Positions 22,200-35,260 are shown, counted from the first letter of the stretch. The stretch is DNA of 64,000 nt from Solen grandis (GCA_021229015.1 CM037794.1:44266644-44330643); one strand, 5' to 3'. Notes: generated from the letters alone by a model not told the origin. Made by a program: numbers and translations.

Positions 22200-24659
22200 A
22201 CGAAAAGCTACTGCAACATTATTATCCTTTAATTATATACATTTAAAAATTCAAGAGCCAAGAAGTAAATTTGCACATGTTTTAATGAGTTCATCAAGTT
22301 TTCTCAAGAAAGTGACGTTAAGATAAAGATATTGTATTGGTCTCTGACTAATACGGATTTTTAATCTGTTGAGTTGTATTTGCGCCTCGTGTTTTGCGTG
22401 TATTTGAGCCAGAAAATGTATAGGTATATAAAAAGATGTTTTTTGAAATACCATTTGTGTCTATAGTAACAGTTACTACCGTAAATTATTATAACAATAA
22501 AAAGACAGTGATGTTGATGATTATGGTCAAATTACGTAAAACGCTAATGCCATATATCTATCCATATAGTTTCGCTGTCTGAAGTCAAATGCGACAATCG
22601 CTGAAGATTGCGATAGAGTTTGGCGCATGGACCGGGAAAAATCATTAGCATGTTTATCAGATATTTCCTTCACAAATCAAAGTAATAGGTAGTTACACTT
22701 TGAAATCATAAAAGCGTCGGCCCATCGGCCTGCAGTCCCGACCCATATCAGATAGCGCCTAACATATTTCTTCTTGGTTGGTTTCATCATAATTATAATG
22801 TTGAATTTAAATTTCTTTACGGTCTACACGAGATTTGTGTGCCATTTAAAGTTAAAAACACCAATATTCATCACGTCATAAACGGGTAGCACAACAATGG
22901 CACGTGTGATCGATCTTGAATGGTCGCGATATTTTTTTATATATAAAACATTTTTTATCCTTTCCCAAAGAAATCTATTTTCATTTCTAGTATCTCTTTT
23001 TCAGACCAAAAATTCATTTTTAATGTTTACCTTGATACGGACATGTATCCACTGAACTTGTTTCTTTAACTTAATTTGTTTTGAGATTGAAATCATTCGA
23101 TAATAACACTGAAATGCTATAAAGCTATTTGCTGTTTTCGACATTCACAATTTTACAAAATGTTTATAACAACTAAAAAAGATAAACTCAAATTTTGGAC
23201 TATATTTAAACATAAAAACAAGACATTAATGATATGTTCGAATGTTTTTGGAAATCATTGAAATAATCGGTCATCTGTTAAATATCTGATAACAAACACA
23301 TACATTACATGCATTATTAGTCCAATTATTAACTTACACATGAAAGAAAATTTCTTTAAGGTACTTATTTCATTAAGATTACTCCGTGATAAATATATTA
23401 TATCACATACAACAGGAGTGATGAAATATTTTACTTTAAATTAATTAAATGAAAAAAATCAACAACAAAAAAAAACTCTAATACATTAGTCCAATTATTA
23501 TCTTACACATTGAAAAAAATATATGAGGTGCACACACAAATGAATTGATAAATACAGAGAGTAAAATTGCGATAATCCAACTAGTGATTCAACGAGCATC
23601 GGGTCTAGTTCAAGGTCATTCGAAATTTTGGAAGGAAACATATATTGTTTTAGGTTATCACAGTGTATTATCATTAATATCATTATTATTTTCTTTGCTA
23701 TTAATTAGATCTACCATTGTGATTATTTTATTATTTTCATTTTGTTGCTGTTATTTTTGCTATTATTATCAGAATTATCATCAGATTTCTATAGAATCAC
23801 GATCACCATCAGCAGTACCATCAGCACTCACTATTGTGGATGATTTTACGTATATTCAGGAAATGCACCATTTAGTGTTACAAAATTCTTATTCTATGAA
23901 TATATAAACGATATATATAATTTAATTTCCAGTCAATGATTTAATTTTTTAATTTTAATTTTTGTATTTGTATATGCTGCAATACTCGTATAACTGTTCT
24001 TATAATCTCGACATATAAAAACAAGATTAAATTTCAACTTTTCCTTCTGAGCAGTTCTGAAGTCGGATCGGTACTTTACACCTTAGAATATTATGAGAGA
24101 TGTTTCGTCCCAAACATACTTCGTACAGACAGTCTTCAGTTTTGCAGTCAAGCACGCTGCCACTGGACTATGTAATCGGCAATTTAAATATGGGGGAGAT
24201 CAATACGTAGTGAGATTGCATAACCATGCGGAGGGTTGTCTTCCTTACCAATAGACAAGATTAGAGCACTCCCGAAATCAATCAATTTATAATGTTAATT
24301 GTGTGAATATAACAAATAAAACGGGAGAACATGCAATGAATTAATAAATAAATATTTGAAATAAAATAAATAAAAAGAGGAAAATGTATACTTCAGTACA
24401 TGTTTACCAATAAATACGAAATGCAACATTAGGAACTGATTTTATTGGTATGCTTTCAATATGATAAACCTGACAAGGTTTAATCGAAGCATGTTTGTAA
24501 AAGCTGTTTTATCTTATTTTTAGGGATATTATAGAATTACATTTGTTATGTTTTACCTCGCACCGTCAGTAGAGTCATTTGGAGACAACGTGTACTTAAG
24601 AATATTCGTAATCTCTTCTATATAACAAGCAAGAGACAAATTAAGTTTGGATAATACAA
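22200..24659. other. Long AT-rich stretch without a recognised gene
   Basis: No domain-bearing frame is present. A possible worn tRNA-like SINE head on the minus strand lies near 24,145-24,185 ('ggcagcgtgcttgactgcaa'). The 120-codon frame at 23,545-23,907 is low-complexity and hydrophobic and is not supported. Confidence 0.45.
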
Positions 24660-24990
24660 AATACACTCACATTATCGAGACTAGGAGCAAACGAAATTCG
24701 GAACTACCTTATATTTAAAATGAGCGACAAGAAAGAAATTAATTAAATGATTTTAGGTGTAGTAAAGACCCCATATGAAGGCTAACTTTAAATTCATACG
24801 AACTGTGTCGAATTTCACCAATAATTCTTAGCGGCGCTAAGTAAAACCTAAATAGTTAAGTGGAAATTTCAAAGTCTTGTTTCTCTAATAAAAATACCAA
24901 ATATTTCAATTCTTATCAATTATTATTAGTTATTAAGGCAATAATTAATTTCAGCTTAGTCATGTACTTGAATATTTTATAAAATAGTTT
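24660..24990 (-). repeat. Inverted-repeat arm (partner 13,610-13,945)
   Basis: Reverse-complement match to 13,610-13,945, starting 'cacattatcgagact' and ending 'catgtacttgaatatttt'. It is contiguous with the next arm. Confidence 0.75.
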
Positions 24991-25014
24991 GATGCATAAA
25001 TATATAGAATATAA

Positions 25015-26340
25015 AATACGGCCTAGGTACGAAATTTGTTTATTTCGTTCTATTACCAGACACGACGTTCAAAAGTGGATAAAATGACACTAGTATATTT
25101 CCCTTGTGTTTGACGTTAAATATACATATGAGAAAAGGGAAATTCCTGGACAGGATGTCTCATTTTCAGGAAAATACAACTGTGTGCGGTTTCATGCCAC
25201 TTGCCTACGGGATAATGGCACAGTGAGGCAGCACTATGTCGATATCATTTCGATGAGAGTCCACAAATGCCCGAAATAGTGTTAATAAAAACACAAACAA
25301 AAAATTACCTATGCTTATTTATATGTTATTGTACAAGTGCACAAAGCACTTTAGTCATAATTTGAACTATTAACACATATGCTATTTCTACTATTACTAC
25401 GCATTATTAAGACAAAATCCATGAAATATGAATCATAGAGCTACACATCATGGTTACTACATATATATACAATTGAATTGAAATGCTACCAAAGTATTTG
25501 CTATCCTTGGCCTTTGCAATTTGACAAATTACCCTTTTTATAATGACCAATGTAACTCAAGTGTTGGCTTTCGTTTAAATATGATATTTAGTTAGCTTGA
25601 TGTCTTAACCAAAGAAAAAGAATATATATATGAGGTGGCAACTAAATAATAGATAAATAATTCTTTATACAATAAAAATTATAACAGAATTACGATTGTC
25701 GGAAAAGCGATAATCCTAATAACGGGACTAATTCTAAGTCTTCCCGAAGTTCTGGAGCGGGAGTATATTGATTTATGTTAGATAATAAAAATATTGCTAC
25801 CGTTATCGTTATGAATGTTATTCATGTTAATTACTTTCCGCAAACCTGCAGAAAACGTATAGGGCATATTTTATTTATTCTTATCACTCTTTTTTTCTCA
25901 AACCAAGTTCATGAGTCAATTTCAATATGTCCAAGCACTATGAAAATAAAATCGCCTCAAAAAATATGTTTAAACTCAATTATTTTTGATTTTCAATGAC
26001 CTCAACTAACGTCAGATTTGACGTCAACTTCAAACATTTATTTGTAGTCTAGAGACTTTATTTTTGGTCAGATTTTCATTATATTTTCACAGAAGGTGCA
26101 TGTTAGGATGATGTTAGGATGAAGATGTGCACCTTGGCATTGACATTTCCAATTTCGAAAAGATTAAGATTTCAGGGTAAAACCGAGTTTTGAACTTTGG
26201 TCGAAAAACATATTTTTATGTTTCAAAGCCACATAACGCGTTAGAAGCATGAACATTGGTAAAACTGTAGGCCAAAAGGTCTATTTTCTGTTTTCTGAAA
26301 AATGTTCATTCAAATCACGTGGTTATGATGTCATTAAAAT
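25015..26340 (-). repeat. Inverted-repeat arm (partner 6,540-7,750)
   Basis: Reverse-complement match to 6,540-7,750, including 'ctttccgcaaacctgcaga', 'aactaacgtcagatttgacg' and 'aaatacaactgtgtgcggtt'. Diverged, with no gene. A 113-codon frame at 26,249-26,590 overlaps its end and is not supported. Confidence 0.75.
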
Positions 26341-26955
26341 CATTTCTTTCAAAAATTGTTTTCAATGGTATCTCATCTCATTTTATTTTAAATTCCTATT
26401 ATTTTATTTTATTTCATCTATTTTAACTTATTTTGAAATTCCGATATTTACTACAACGCCTGAATGCAATTCTTATATGAAGGGGATTGTTTGTTACAAA
26501 ACAAACGCCATCGGTTCTCCTCGGCAATCTCCGGACAAATCCGAAAGATGTTTCGGTGAAAAAACAGTGGTGATTCGAATGCATACATAAAATAGTCGGA
26601 TTATGTATTTACCTGAAAACACTCTGCCATGCAGCTAAAAACGCTATCTGGTAAGAAATTTCGAGTGCCATACGTTTTCCGTACCATATTTAAATAAAAT
26701 CCTGTTTACCGGGTCATTCTTAATTTATAACTATATATGCTCGTTCTCTAATTATCGAAAAAAAAATTGTCAGGTCTATTTCTGAAGTTTATGATGACCA
26801 GAAAACAAAACACGATATATTTCTGGTCTTACTTTCACTGGGTTTGGAATTTCTAGCTGAACTGCTCATTGTTCTGACCTTGATCTGGTGGGAAAAAGAA
26901 GCAAGCGAATCAGAATGGAAATTGAAACAAAATCTACGGAGGGCTGTGTCGGAAA
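26341..26955. other. Intergenic / uncertain LINE-flanking sequence
   Basis: No gene is recognised. A frame starting at 26,844 runs into the LINE remnant below; its first half has no domain I recognise. Confidence 0.35.
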
Positions 26956-26959
26956 CGAG

Positions 26960-27412
26960 ATCGGTCTTTCCGGCAAAAAAAAAAAATGATTATGGGGTCG
27001 AGATAGAATGCCAACTGTACAAAGATATCAGACAGGACTGATTTTACTAAAATAATAGCAATTAATCCAGAGTTTGTCTTATATAATGATAATGCTAGGT
27101 TTTATTATATCCTCTCAGATTATAAAATCGTTAAACACAGTACCAATGCTTGTATTTAGTGACCTTAATATTCTTAAATGTTTTATGTTTTATGATATAA
27201 TCATTGTACTTCGGAGATCCATATGCTGATGCTTATAGTTTTATTAATTTCTATAGGTCTCTCATAACTCATACTGAGTTTTTTGTGGGGTTGTTTTTTT
27301 GCATGTTTTTTATTACTTTTATCCTATTTACCCCTATTAATATAAATATGTAATAACATGTACAAGAGTGAGACTCAAATAAAATATATGTTCTGTTCTG
27401 TTCTGTTCTGTT
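26960..27412 (+). mobile_element. 5'-truncated LINE 3' end with (TTCTG)4 tail
   Basis: The translation 'GVEIECQLYKDIRQD', then after a one-base frame shift 'FTKIIAINPEFVLYNDNARF' and 'YYILSDYK', resembles the C-terminal end of LINE ORF2 proteins (a CxLYxDIR block followed by an F-x-YLMS-like block). A UTR follows ('gagtgagactcaaataaaat'), ending in four TTCTG units at about 27,391-27,412. A short-unit tail at a fixed 3' end is typical of target-primed insertion. It abuts the minus-strand coding-like segment and supplies the last ~25 codons of that open frame in antisense. Confidence 0.6.
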
Positions 27413-27414
27413 AA

Positions 27415-27978
27415 TACCATGTCGCCAATGAGGTTGTTTAAATCTCGCTGTGCGAGAAGTGACGCAAGAACAGAATCACTGATACCAAAATATAATCGCC
27501 ATTGGCAGTAAATTCTTCCACCAAGTCTCCTTAACTGATTTGGATTTAATCTAAGCCGCGTATCTGTACCTCGTGATATTGATCGGGATCTAGGTATTCT
27601 TGAGCCCGGAAATCCGGCTGTCCTGGTTCTCGTTTCAGTAGAAAATACGGGTGAAAGAGAACCGGGAGTTATTAGACAGCGCTCTTCGCATTTACACATA
27701 CAGTTGACCACACACGTGCGCCCCGGGCAGTTTCCGTTGCATCTAACAGAACCAGCAGGATTCATGCCTGGAGGTAACCTCTGACAACGGAGAACCAGAG
27801 TAGGGCTACAAACTGGGAGAGAGCCGGGACGTATCCTTGGAAACGGTTGTCTTCTTGAATTGAAAACTGGTGTGATGAGATTGTCGCTTCTTGAAAGCTG
27901 ACTTGACAGAACGAAACTGACCAAGGGTCTCCGCATGTTTGATGACGTCACACCGGTGTCTGTCATGTCACGTGTCAT
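27415..27978 (-). CDS. Unrecognised Cys- and Arg-rich open frame (candidate exon)
   Basis: An open frame runs from ATG at 27,978 for about 188 residues before it meets the antisense LINE tail; the frame then stays open by chance to 27,337. It is clearly GC-richer than its surroundings. It carries a cysteine cluster (Cys 80, 84, 89, 93, 95, 97 and 101, plus 57, 65 and 158), then an Arg/Ser-rich stretch (about 117-152) and a more ordinary helix-like end (GISDSVLASLLAQRDLNN). No signal peptide or known domain is seen. A GT donor at 'catg|gtatta' near 27,418 is possible, so this may be an exon. An AATAAA on the minus strand lies at 27,309-27,314. I do not recognise the family. Confidence 0.4.
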
Positions 27979-28026
27979 ACCGTGGGTTTGAGTCCTACCG
28001 TTTCTACTATTAGAGTTTGCCCGCAA

Positions 28027-28380
28027 TTTCTATACAATCAGTGAGCCCGAAATGTCAAATTCCTGGTCGATTTAATTTGTTAAGAGTTCAGGATTTTGCG
28101 TAATTGAGATTTATTTTTTTAAGAGTTAACGGCGAACTGCGCATGTCATTATTTCAAATTATGTTACTTCACCGATTCCTTCACACGAGATGTGCACACT
28201 GGCACATGTTTACGTCATTTGTAAACATTTAGTAAATTTGTTTATATACACATTAACACAAGAATGAGAAGCTTCGGAAATACCTCCGCAAAATGATGAT
28301 TACCAGCTTAATCCAAACGGACTCCTAAGGAAAGAATAAGATGCTAAAATAAATATTAAAATACAAGGCTAGTCTGTCTG
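28027..28380. other. Upstream flank of the Cys-rich frame
   Basis: Nothing was recognised; no promoter motif could be fixed. Confidence 0.35.
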
Positions 28381-28450
28381 TTTGATTATTAAGTTTAACG
28401 TCCCACTGACAGTATTTCAATCATTTGGAGACTATGTCTACTCGAACAGA
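28381..28450 (-). mobile_element. SINE 3' fragment, inverted relative to the next SINE
   Basis: 'ttaacgtcccactgacagta' and 'caatcatttggagac' are the reverse complement of the end of the SINE at 28,498-28,775, so two SINE pieces face each other. Confidence 0.75.
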
Positions 28451-28497
28451 TGTTTTTTGTGCGATACAACACATAAAACGAAAAAATCGCCTTTTTT

Positions 28498-28775
28498 CAC
28501 GGAATCGGGAGGTCGTGGGTTCGATTACCGGCCGCGACATACCAAAGACGTAAACAATAGTACTTTTATAGCTTCCTTAATTGGCGCTCAGAATATAAGG
28601 TTATCTCAATAGCTGGTTGGCCTGGTGTCTGGAAAATGGGACTGGGTGTGGTACCATACCACATGTCTATGGCGTAATACTGCAGTGTGGCAGCAATATG
28701 TCTGTCTAAAGTGGACATCGTCTCTAAATGACTGAAATACTGTCGGTGGGACGTTAAACCTTAACAAACAAACGC
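28498..28775 (+). mobile_element. tRNA-derived SINE, near complete 3' part
   Basis: A B-box-like GGTTCGATTAC (28,518-28,528) in a tRNA-like head is followed by 'ggccgcgacataccaaagac', 'cttccttaattggcgctcag', 'ggttggcctggtgtctgg', 'ggtaccataccacatg', 'ctgcagtgtggcagca' and 'tgactgaaatactgtcggtg'. The tail is 'ggacgttaaacc' with 'aacaaacaaac'. This body is a pattern I know as very common in bivalve genomes. Other copies in the window are at 15,725, 21,966, 29,085, 44,525 and 44,985. The 5' A-box part of the head is degraded. Confidence 0.85.
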
Positions 28776-29084
28776 ATTTTTGTCGTACTATAGGAGTTAT
28801 GTGATGTCATAGAATAAACATCAATTGTGTACCATGTATATACTCGTATCGGGAAATACACAGTCATGTCTCTCTCCTTTTATGTTTATTTAGTATGTTC
28901 TGTCAATCGTGTTAGATTGTTAAATCTATATAATAGTTAATTGTAGTCATGCCACAAGATAAAGTGTGCTTAGGTTTGTTGTACTGGATATGATCAACAC
29001 TACTCAAGATTTTATTTTGCAGGATGTATTTTTCATCCTAGCCTATTTATTTGAATGACCCAATGACAAAAGTAAAGAAGCTAT

Positions 29085-29300
29085 TTTTGGGTTCGATTCC
29101 AGGCCGCAACAAGCCAAAGTCGTAAGAAAATGTACTGGTGACTCCCTGCTTGGCGCTCAGCAATATACAAATGTAATTCCAGGACAGGTTGGCCCGTTGT
29201 CAGAAAACTATGTCATGCCACACTTCCACGGTGCGATACTGTAGTGTGGCAGCACTATATCATCCTAATGTAGACTGCAAAATGACTTTCAGTGAATTTC
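29085..29300 (+). mobile_element. Partial tRNA-derived SINE
   Basis: The same body as at 28,498: 'gggttcgattccaggccgca', 'cctgcttggcgctcagcaat', 'caggttggcccgttgtcag' and 'atactgtagtgtggcagcac'. It breaks off before the tail. Confidence 0.8.
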
Positions 29301-30999
29301 TTATTCCTTTACGTCATCTTTCTAATAAAAAATTGGTTGATATTGTTATGGCTACGACGATACGAATTTCTTTTTCGATGAGTTAATTCTACAGGGTCAC
29401 CGGAAGTGAACTTCCAATTGCATAGTTTTGTTTGAGTGACTTGTACTTATCAAACTGGATTTTTACTTAAAACAGTACAACTTTTTATGTTCACTTCTTT
29501 TTTATATGTTATTAGCTTGTATCATTTAAAAGCGTTTTTATTGACTGAATGACGACCGAGATACTCGTCTTCTCATATTTTTAGGGTTTCGAGACGTTAG
29601 CGATGGCTAAAACAGTCACAACATTTGTGCTTTGCTCCGCCGAGTTAATGCCATTGCTTTAAATATAATATACTTTATTGTCAGGCTATTAGTTCAATGT
29701 TCAATTAATAGAACGTGACCTTTCATTAGCATTTAATCATCACATAGTTATAAATGAAAAAGGTCACGGTCATCAGAGGTGATATAGACTGACAGTTTAA
29801 TCAAAACATCGGGTGACCCGACCATGGATTTTGACTGCAGACCGTATACCTTTAAATAAGGTTTAAAAATCAGAAAATACAAATAACATGTTTTCCTCAG
29901 TTATATACACATTTTATTTCCCTCCCTCCCAAAGTTTCAGGAGCATTAATGCTTTTTTCCGTCTATAGACTGTTACTCTTAAGAAATGAGAGAGTGTCCC
30001 TCAGTTCCAAATCACCACATTACACTATGCTTTATATGTTTGACATAGCAGGGTGACACACGAGACACAAGATACATGTACTTTTGTGTTTATTTAATCA
30101 CTTGACTATAACTTTGAACACCCAAGCTCCTGGCGCATTTTACGGAATGGGCTTTCTCGGTATTTGAAATTGATATTCAACGTTTTAAAGTCGTCATAAA
30201 AATAATGTGGCTGATGTTTATGGTATTTTGGAATATTTTGAAGACCATAGTCACCAATTCCGTATGTCGAGGTAGACCACCTTTCAAATAAAATACAGAA
30301 TGTTCATATGGTGGTAGGTCGGTGGTTCTACTCGGATGCCTCCGTGCATTCCACTCTAAAGTGGACATCGAGGTAGACATCGATTACACAGACTGATTTA
30401 CCAGCTGACCGGTACATGCAGTGGTACCCATCATGTTTATCAGTGTCCAGTACATGTGACTAGTGCATAGATAAAGTGGCAATATTGGTTTGATCCCTGG
30501 TAATGTATGAGAAAATGTAGGTTGCCCGTCCCGGCTATTGCGCTAAGTCCGCGTACCCCGGTCTTCTGACACAATAAGGACCATGCCCAGTGTTCTCGAA
30601 AATAAATGGTATTTGGGTATGATTTTCATACTTATACTCAAACTAACTTTCAATAGGGATTTATGTATTATACTAAAGTTTGAGCCTGAGATCGTGCTTA
30701 TGATTCTCGAGGACATGGGGCCATATTCAACGGCTGTTTAAATAAATGTAGGCGATCCCTTTTAGCGCGACCGACCGTTACAAGGCGGTAACAGTTGTCA
30801 GTAATTCTCTATTTTTTGTAATGTCCTGTCTCCGTGTTGTTGTTGTTTATCCTTTATATTCACCTTTTCATATATATGGACTATCTCATAGGATCTCTCT
30901 GTACTTCCTTATTCGATAACATCTTTTAAAAATAGGGCACCTCTCTTTCTCTCTCTTTTTCTCCATGTATTTTTAACTAGAGTCAACTACTCATTTTTG
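29301..30999. other. Intergenic with repeat fragments
   Basis: No gene. A small hairpin lies at about 29,713-29,767 (arms 'cgtgaccttt'/'aaaggtcacg'). A fragment of the other SINE family lies at 30,311-30,375. Near 30,520-30,790 a moderately GC-rich patch has no recognised identity. Confidence 0.45.
30311..30375 (+). mobile_element. SINE body fragment
   Basis: 'ggtaggtcggtggttctact', 'cggatgcctccgtgca' and 'gtggacatcg' match the body of the SINE at 12,708 but without head or tail. Confidence 0.6.
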
Positions 31000-32520
31000 C
31001 ATAATTTTAAAAATATTTGGACAGTTTTAAGAAGAACAATAACTTTTTATTAATATATATTTGTCATATTTGTTTACTTACAGAAATAAATGAAAATCAT
31101 GATAACAAAGCATCAACAAATCTTCAAATAACATATTTTGATATCCTACTCATTAGAATTATAAAATTGATAACACTTTTTTTATCAGGAAGTAATCAAA
31201 ATAACTTGTCTAAATTATATCCATGATCAGTGAATATTCTGGTAATTTCTTTTACATCAAAACATCAATATCTCTGACATATAATTAAACATAGTTTTAG
31301 CATTAAATAACACATATTTATAGCTGCAACAATACAAGAATTATTCAAGCTGGTGAATGATTATCGATAAATTACAATTGTTCAAATAATATTTTATGAT
31401 ATGCTGGTCATTTGAAAATGGAATACATTTTTTTTCTTTCAGGAAAGTTTCTAAAGAATTCGTCTAAATTATATTCCTGATCAGTGAATATTCATATAAT
31501 TAGTTTTACATTCTTATCAAAACATCATTATATCAAACATATAACGAAACATATATTTTAACATTAAATGGCACTTTGCATATTCATATATAGCTGCAAC
31601 ATTACAGAACAGGTATTCAAGCAAACATGTATAACAGTAATTCCATCTTATACTATATTCCTTAAAATTTGTCTGAAAACATGGTAATACATACACGTGA
31701 TTTGTTATTTGGAAAGTAGTTGAAATATACATGATTTCTTTAACAGTAATGTTGATAACAAATGCTTTCATTATACACTACACATACAAAAGGAAATAAG
31801 GTTTGGAAAAAAAAAAGAACAAAATTAATGTCTTAAATAATACATTAAATCAAAACATGTATCTATTCATATACAAAATCAATGTAATTTGCATCATACA
31901 TAAAATGTAAAGTATCAACACATTTTCCATTTATACTATTTTTTAGTAAGCTACATTTCAGATTTGCACAATTGATCATATTTCTTGAATATTTATATAT
32001 AAACATTGCACCCATATTCATTGAAATCACTTAAATTTAACACAATACACTAAAATCAAATAACAAAATGTATCATAGGATTAATTGATGTTTACAATGT
32101 ACTTTATATATGTCAGATTGAATATAATTCATTTTAACGTGATAATGAAATAGCACTTTTTACAATCATAGCTTCTTAATCATCAATACAAATATGTTAA
32201 CATACAAAGTCAATGAATTGTACATCATTTACAAAAGTAAAGTATCAAACAGCCTCCATTATAATAACGTTGCTTTTAGTGAGCTGCATTTCAGAGTGAC
32301 CCAAATGATCGTATTTCCTACATTGAATTATTTTAGATGAACCAACTCTTTTAAATTATACCCATAGTAAGTAAATAGGCACACGGTTTATTCCTTATAA
32401 TATAATTTTAAAATTCTGACACAGCAATACATTAACATACAAACATACTTCATGTTTGTACAAAATATACAATGTATGATTATTTCATAATTAATTTTTA
32501 CATTGTAATTAAAGAAAATT
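31000..32520. repeat. Degenerate long-period tandem repeat, AT-rich
   Basis: Words recur with spacing of roughly 250-340 bases: 'gtctaaattatatccatgat' at about 31,208 and a variant at 31,463; 'tagctgcaaca' at 31,321 and 31,593; and 'agtaagctacatttcag' at 31,947 with 'agtgagctgcatttcag' at 32,278. No coding capacity. Confidence 0.5.
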
Positions 32521-33333
32521 ATAATTATACCACGAGAAGCATTTTCATCCTCTGAAGGATATTCAGATATTCAGGCATATAGAGCAGATCTCACCGCCTG
32601 ACGTTTCAAAGAAAGCAAACACATTTTCAAGGTATTCAACAATTATTCTCATTAGACTTGTTGTTTTTGGGCACTAATTTGTGTAAAGTTATTTTACAGT
32701 GCTATAATGCATTTTTTTAAATATAATGAATGTATCAAAGATGTAAGTTGGGAATTCTTGTGGAAATTGGTTGAAAGAACATAAGACTTAAATGCCAGTC
32801 TTGCACTGTCACCGAAAGATTTTCTGTCGACCACGTAATGATTGGCATTCGCCGTCTGAAATAAAGTGTAAACAAGGATCATGGCAACATTCTTAGGCTA
32901 CAGCATGTAATGGCATCATAATTGTGATACTATCAATACTAATACTGTTAGATAACTCTTGACAAATTAAATGCAAATGTCCCTTTTCTGAATTTTTGTT
33001 ACAGTTTTGCACTCAATATACTATCTTTCTTATATCTCAGTAATCAGGTAGGTGGACTGACATGATACTTCAAAAAGGTGTTCGGGAATGTCAGAGCATC
33101 AAGCTAGATTAATAGTTCATGACGTGTTGTGTGTGTAAATTATGTACCCTTTTGAAACTATAAATGTTAAATAAAGATTTGCATAAAAGTTGATTTGGTT
33201 AAAACAAACTAATAATCGACAAAATAGTCGAGCGTAATGTCATGCTCTTATTTCCACACGAATTTTCCCCTGAAATACTTTTCCACTATTAAAACTACAA
33301 CCACTGATACTGCTGCCATCACAACCTTTACCA
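32521..33333. other. Intergenic, nothing recognised
   Basis: AT-rich; only short chance frames. Confidence 0.4.
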
Positions 33334-33545
33334 CTTCTACCATTACATCTACACAAACTAAGAAACCATCACTACTATTAATACCCCACACTCACTGATG
33401 ATACCACTACTGCTTAAACAATAACTACTGCTACTTCTACCATTACATCTACACAAACTAAGAAACATCACTACTATTAATACCCCACACTCACTGATGA
33501 TACCACTACTGCTTAAACAATAACTACTACTACTTCTTCCATTAC
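33334..33545. repeat. ~100-bp tandem duplication rich in ACT/CAT
   Basis: 'cttctaccattacatctaca' starts at 33,334 and 33,434 with nearly identical following sequence. A third, partial unit starts near 33,533. Confidence 0.85.
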
Positions 33546-34446
33546 AATAACTAAAATTAAGTATTAACTATCCATTTTTTAAAAATACATTAAAGGTTTT
33601 TTTTTTTAAAAAAATTAAGTACTTTAGACTTTAACTAATAGATATATATGAATTAAAAATAGGGCATCACCATGCTTGTTTTAGAGATTGAGCTTATGAA
33701 AGAACATCACTATCTGCTTAAATTCATTGAAAAAATATGAAATAAAAAATAAGAATTAAATCGTTTCTAAATACTGTAAAAGCATATTTAAATGATATTT
33801 ATAAAATAGTTTTATCACCATTTGTAACTTATAATGTATTCTATAAGTTACAGATAGAAGTACTGTCAAATATGCATTGAAAATAAAAAACGGGCATAAA
33901 ATCTCAATTGTGCCCGGACCAAAATGTATACAAAAACTATCCCAAAACTGTGTATTTCAAATAATATAATATTTCTTCTTTTTTTTTTTCAAATGTTGCT
34001 TATGTTTTTTCAGAGTCAGTTTTCTGATACAATTGCTTTATGATAATGTAAAAATATATACCTCACCCGATTTGTTTTTTAACTTAAACTGATTTTTCTA
34101 TTGGCATTTATTCCAGAATTGCATAAAACACTCAAATGAACTTTCTAATATCATTCTACTTAAAATAAATGAGAAATTAAAAAATTTAACCAAAATAAAA
34201 TCAGCCGTAACCACTAAAACTACATTTAATGACCTAAATAGTTTAACCATCTGATCATTTGCTAACCCCGCCACTACCACAAATAATACTAACGTTACTA
34301 TTACTGCTAAAATCATTAAAACCAAGTACAACCATTATTTCTACTACTTACATTTTACTGTTACTAGAACTACTATAATTAAAATAACCACTCCTACTTC
34401 CATCACTAAATATACTATCTATTGATACGGTTTCTTATATTACTTT

Positions 34447-34976
34447 TTGGTTCAATATCCGCCAGTGGCCACAATTACTAAAATTACAACAACGACATTT
34501 ACTACTACTACTACAACCTCTACATTTATTACAAAAAATATATATGAAAAAACAGATAACAACAAGCTTCTACAATTACTAATAAACAGTCAAAGTAATA
34601 GTACTTCTACAACAACAACCACTATTACTACTATTAAGACATCTACTACCATTACAACAACAACAACAACTAATACTACTATTAAAACATATACTTCTAC
34701 TACCATTACAACAACAACCACTATTACTACTATTAAAACATCTACTTCTACTACCATAACAACAAAAACAAAAACCACTATTACTACTATTAAAACATGT
34801 ACTACTTCTACTATCATTACAACAACAACCACTCTTACTTCTATTAAAACATCTACTACCTCTACTACCATTACAACAACAACAGCCACTATTACTACTA
34901 TTAAAACATCTACTTCTACTACCATTACAACAACAAGAAATGTTTACTACTACTACTACTGCTGATGTGATAACTA
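34447..34976 (+). repeat. ACT/ACA-rich minisatellite (Thr-rich chance frame)
   Basis: Roughly 55-60-base units are built on 'accactattactactattaa' and 'catctacttctactaccatt'. They keep a 172-codon frame open that reads almost only Thr, Ile and Ser, and an equally open Val-rich frame on the other strand. Both follow from the trinucleotide composition. There is no signal peptide and no domain. Confidence 0.85.
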
Positions 34977-35019
34977 CTACATTTACTTAATTGATAATCC
35001 ATTAAATCTATTTGGAAAG

Positions 35020-35260
35020 GCATCATACATCAAAATACATCTATGTCATCACCATCAAAATACATCATCATCATCATCATCATTATCAAAATACATAATA
35101 ACCATTACCACCATCATCAAAATACATCAGTATCATCATCATAATCATCCTTATCATCGATTTCAAAATACATTATCAGATCATCTAATAAATCATCATA
35201 ACAAAATGCATGGATATAATCATCATTATCATCATAAAATCGAAATAAATTATCAAAAGA
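35020..35260. repeat. ATC/CAT-rich low-complexity tract
   Basis: Interrupted 'catcatcat' runs are mixed with 'aaaatacat' words. Confidence 0.85.

Noticed and set aside
23545..23907. 120-residue hydrophobic frame
   Set aside because: Ile/Leu/Phe-rich because of an ATT/TTATT-rich tract; no homologous feature recognised.
34447..34965. 172-residue Thr-rich open frame (mucin-like)
   Set aside because: It is a direct result of ACT/ACA trinucleotide composition; the opposite strand is equally open and reads Val-rich. No signal peptide, domain or splice context.
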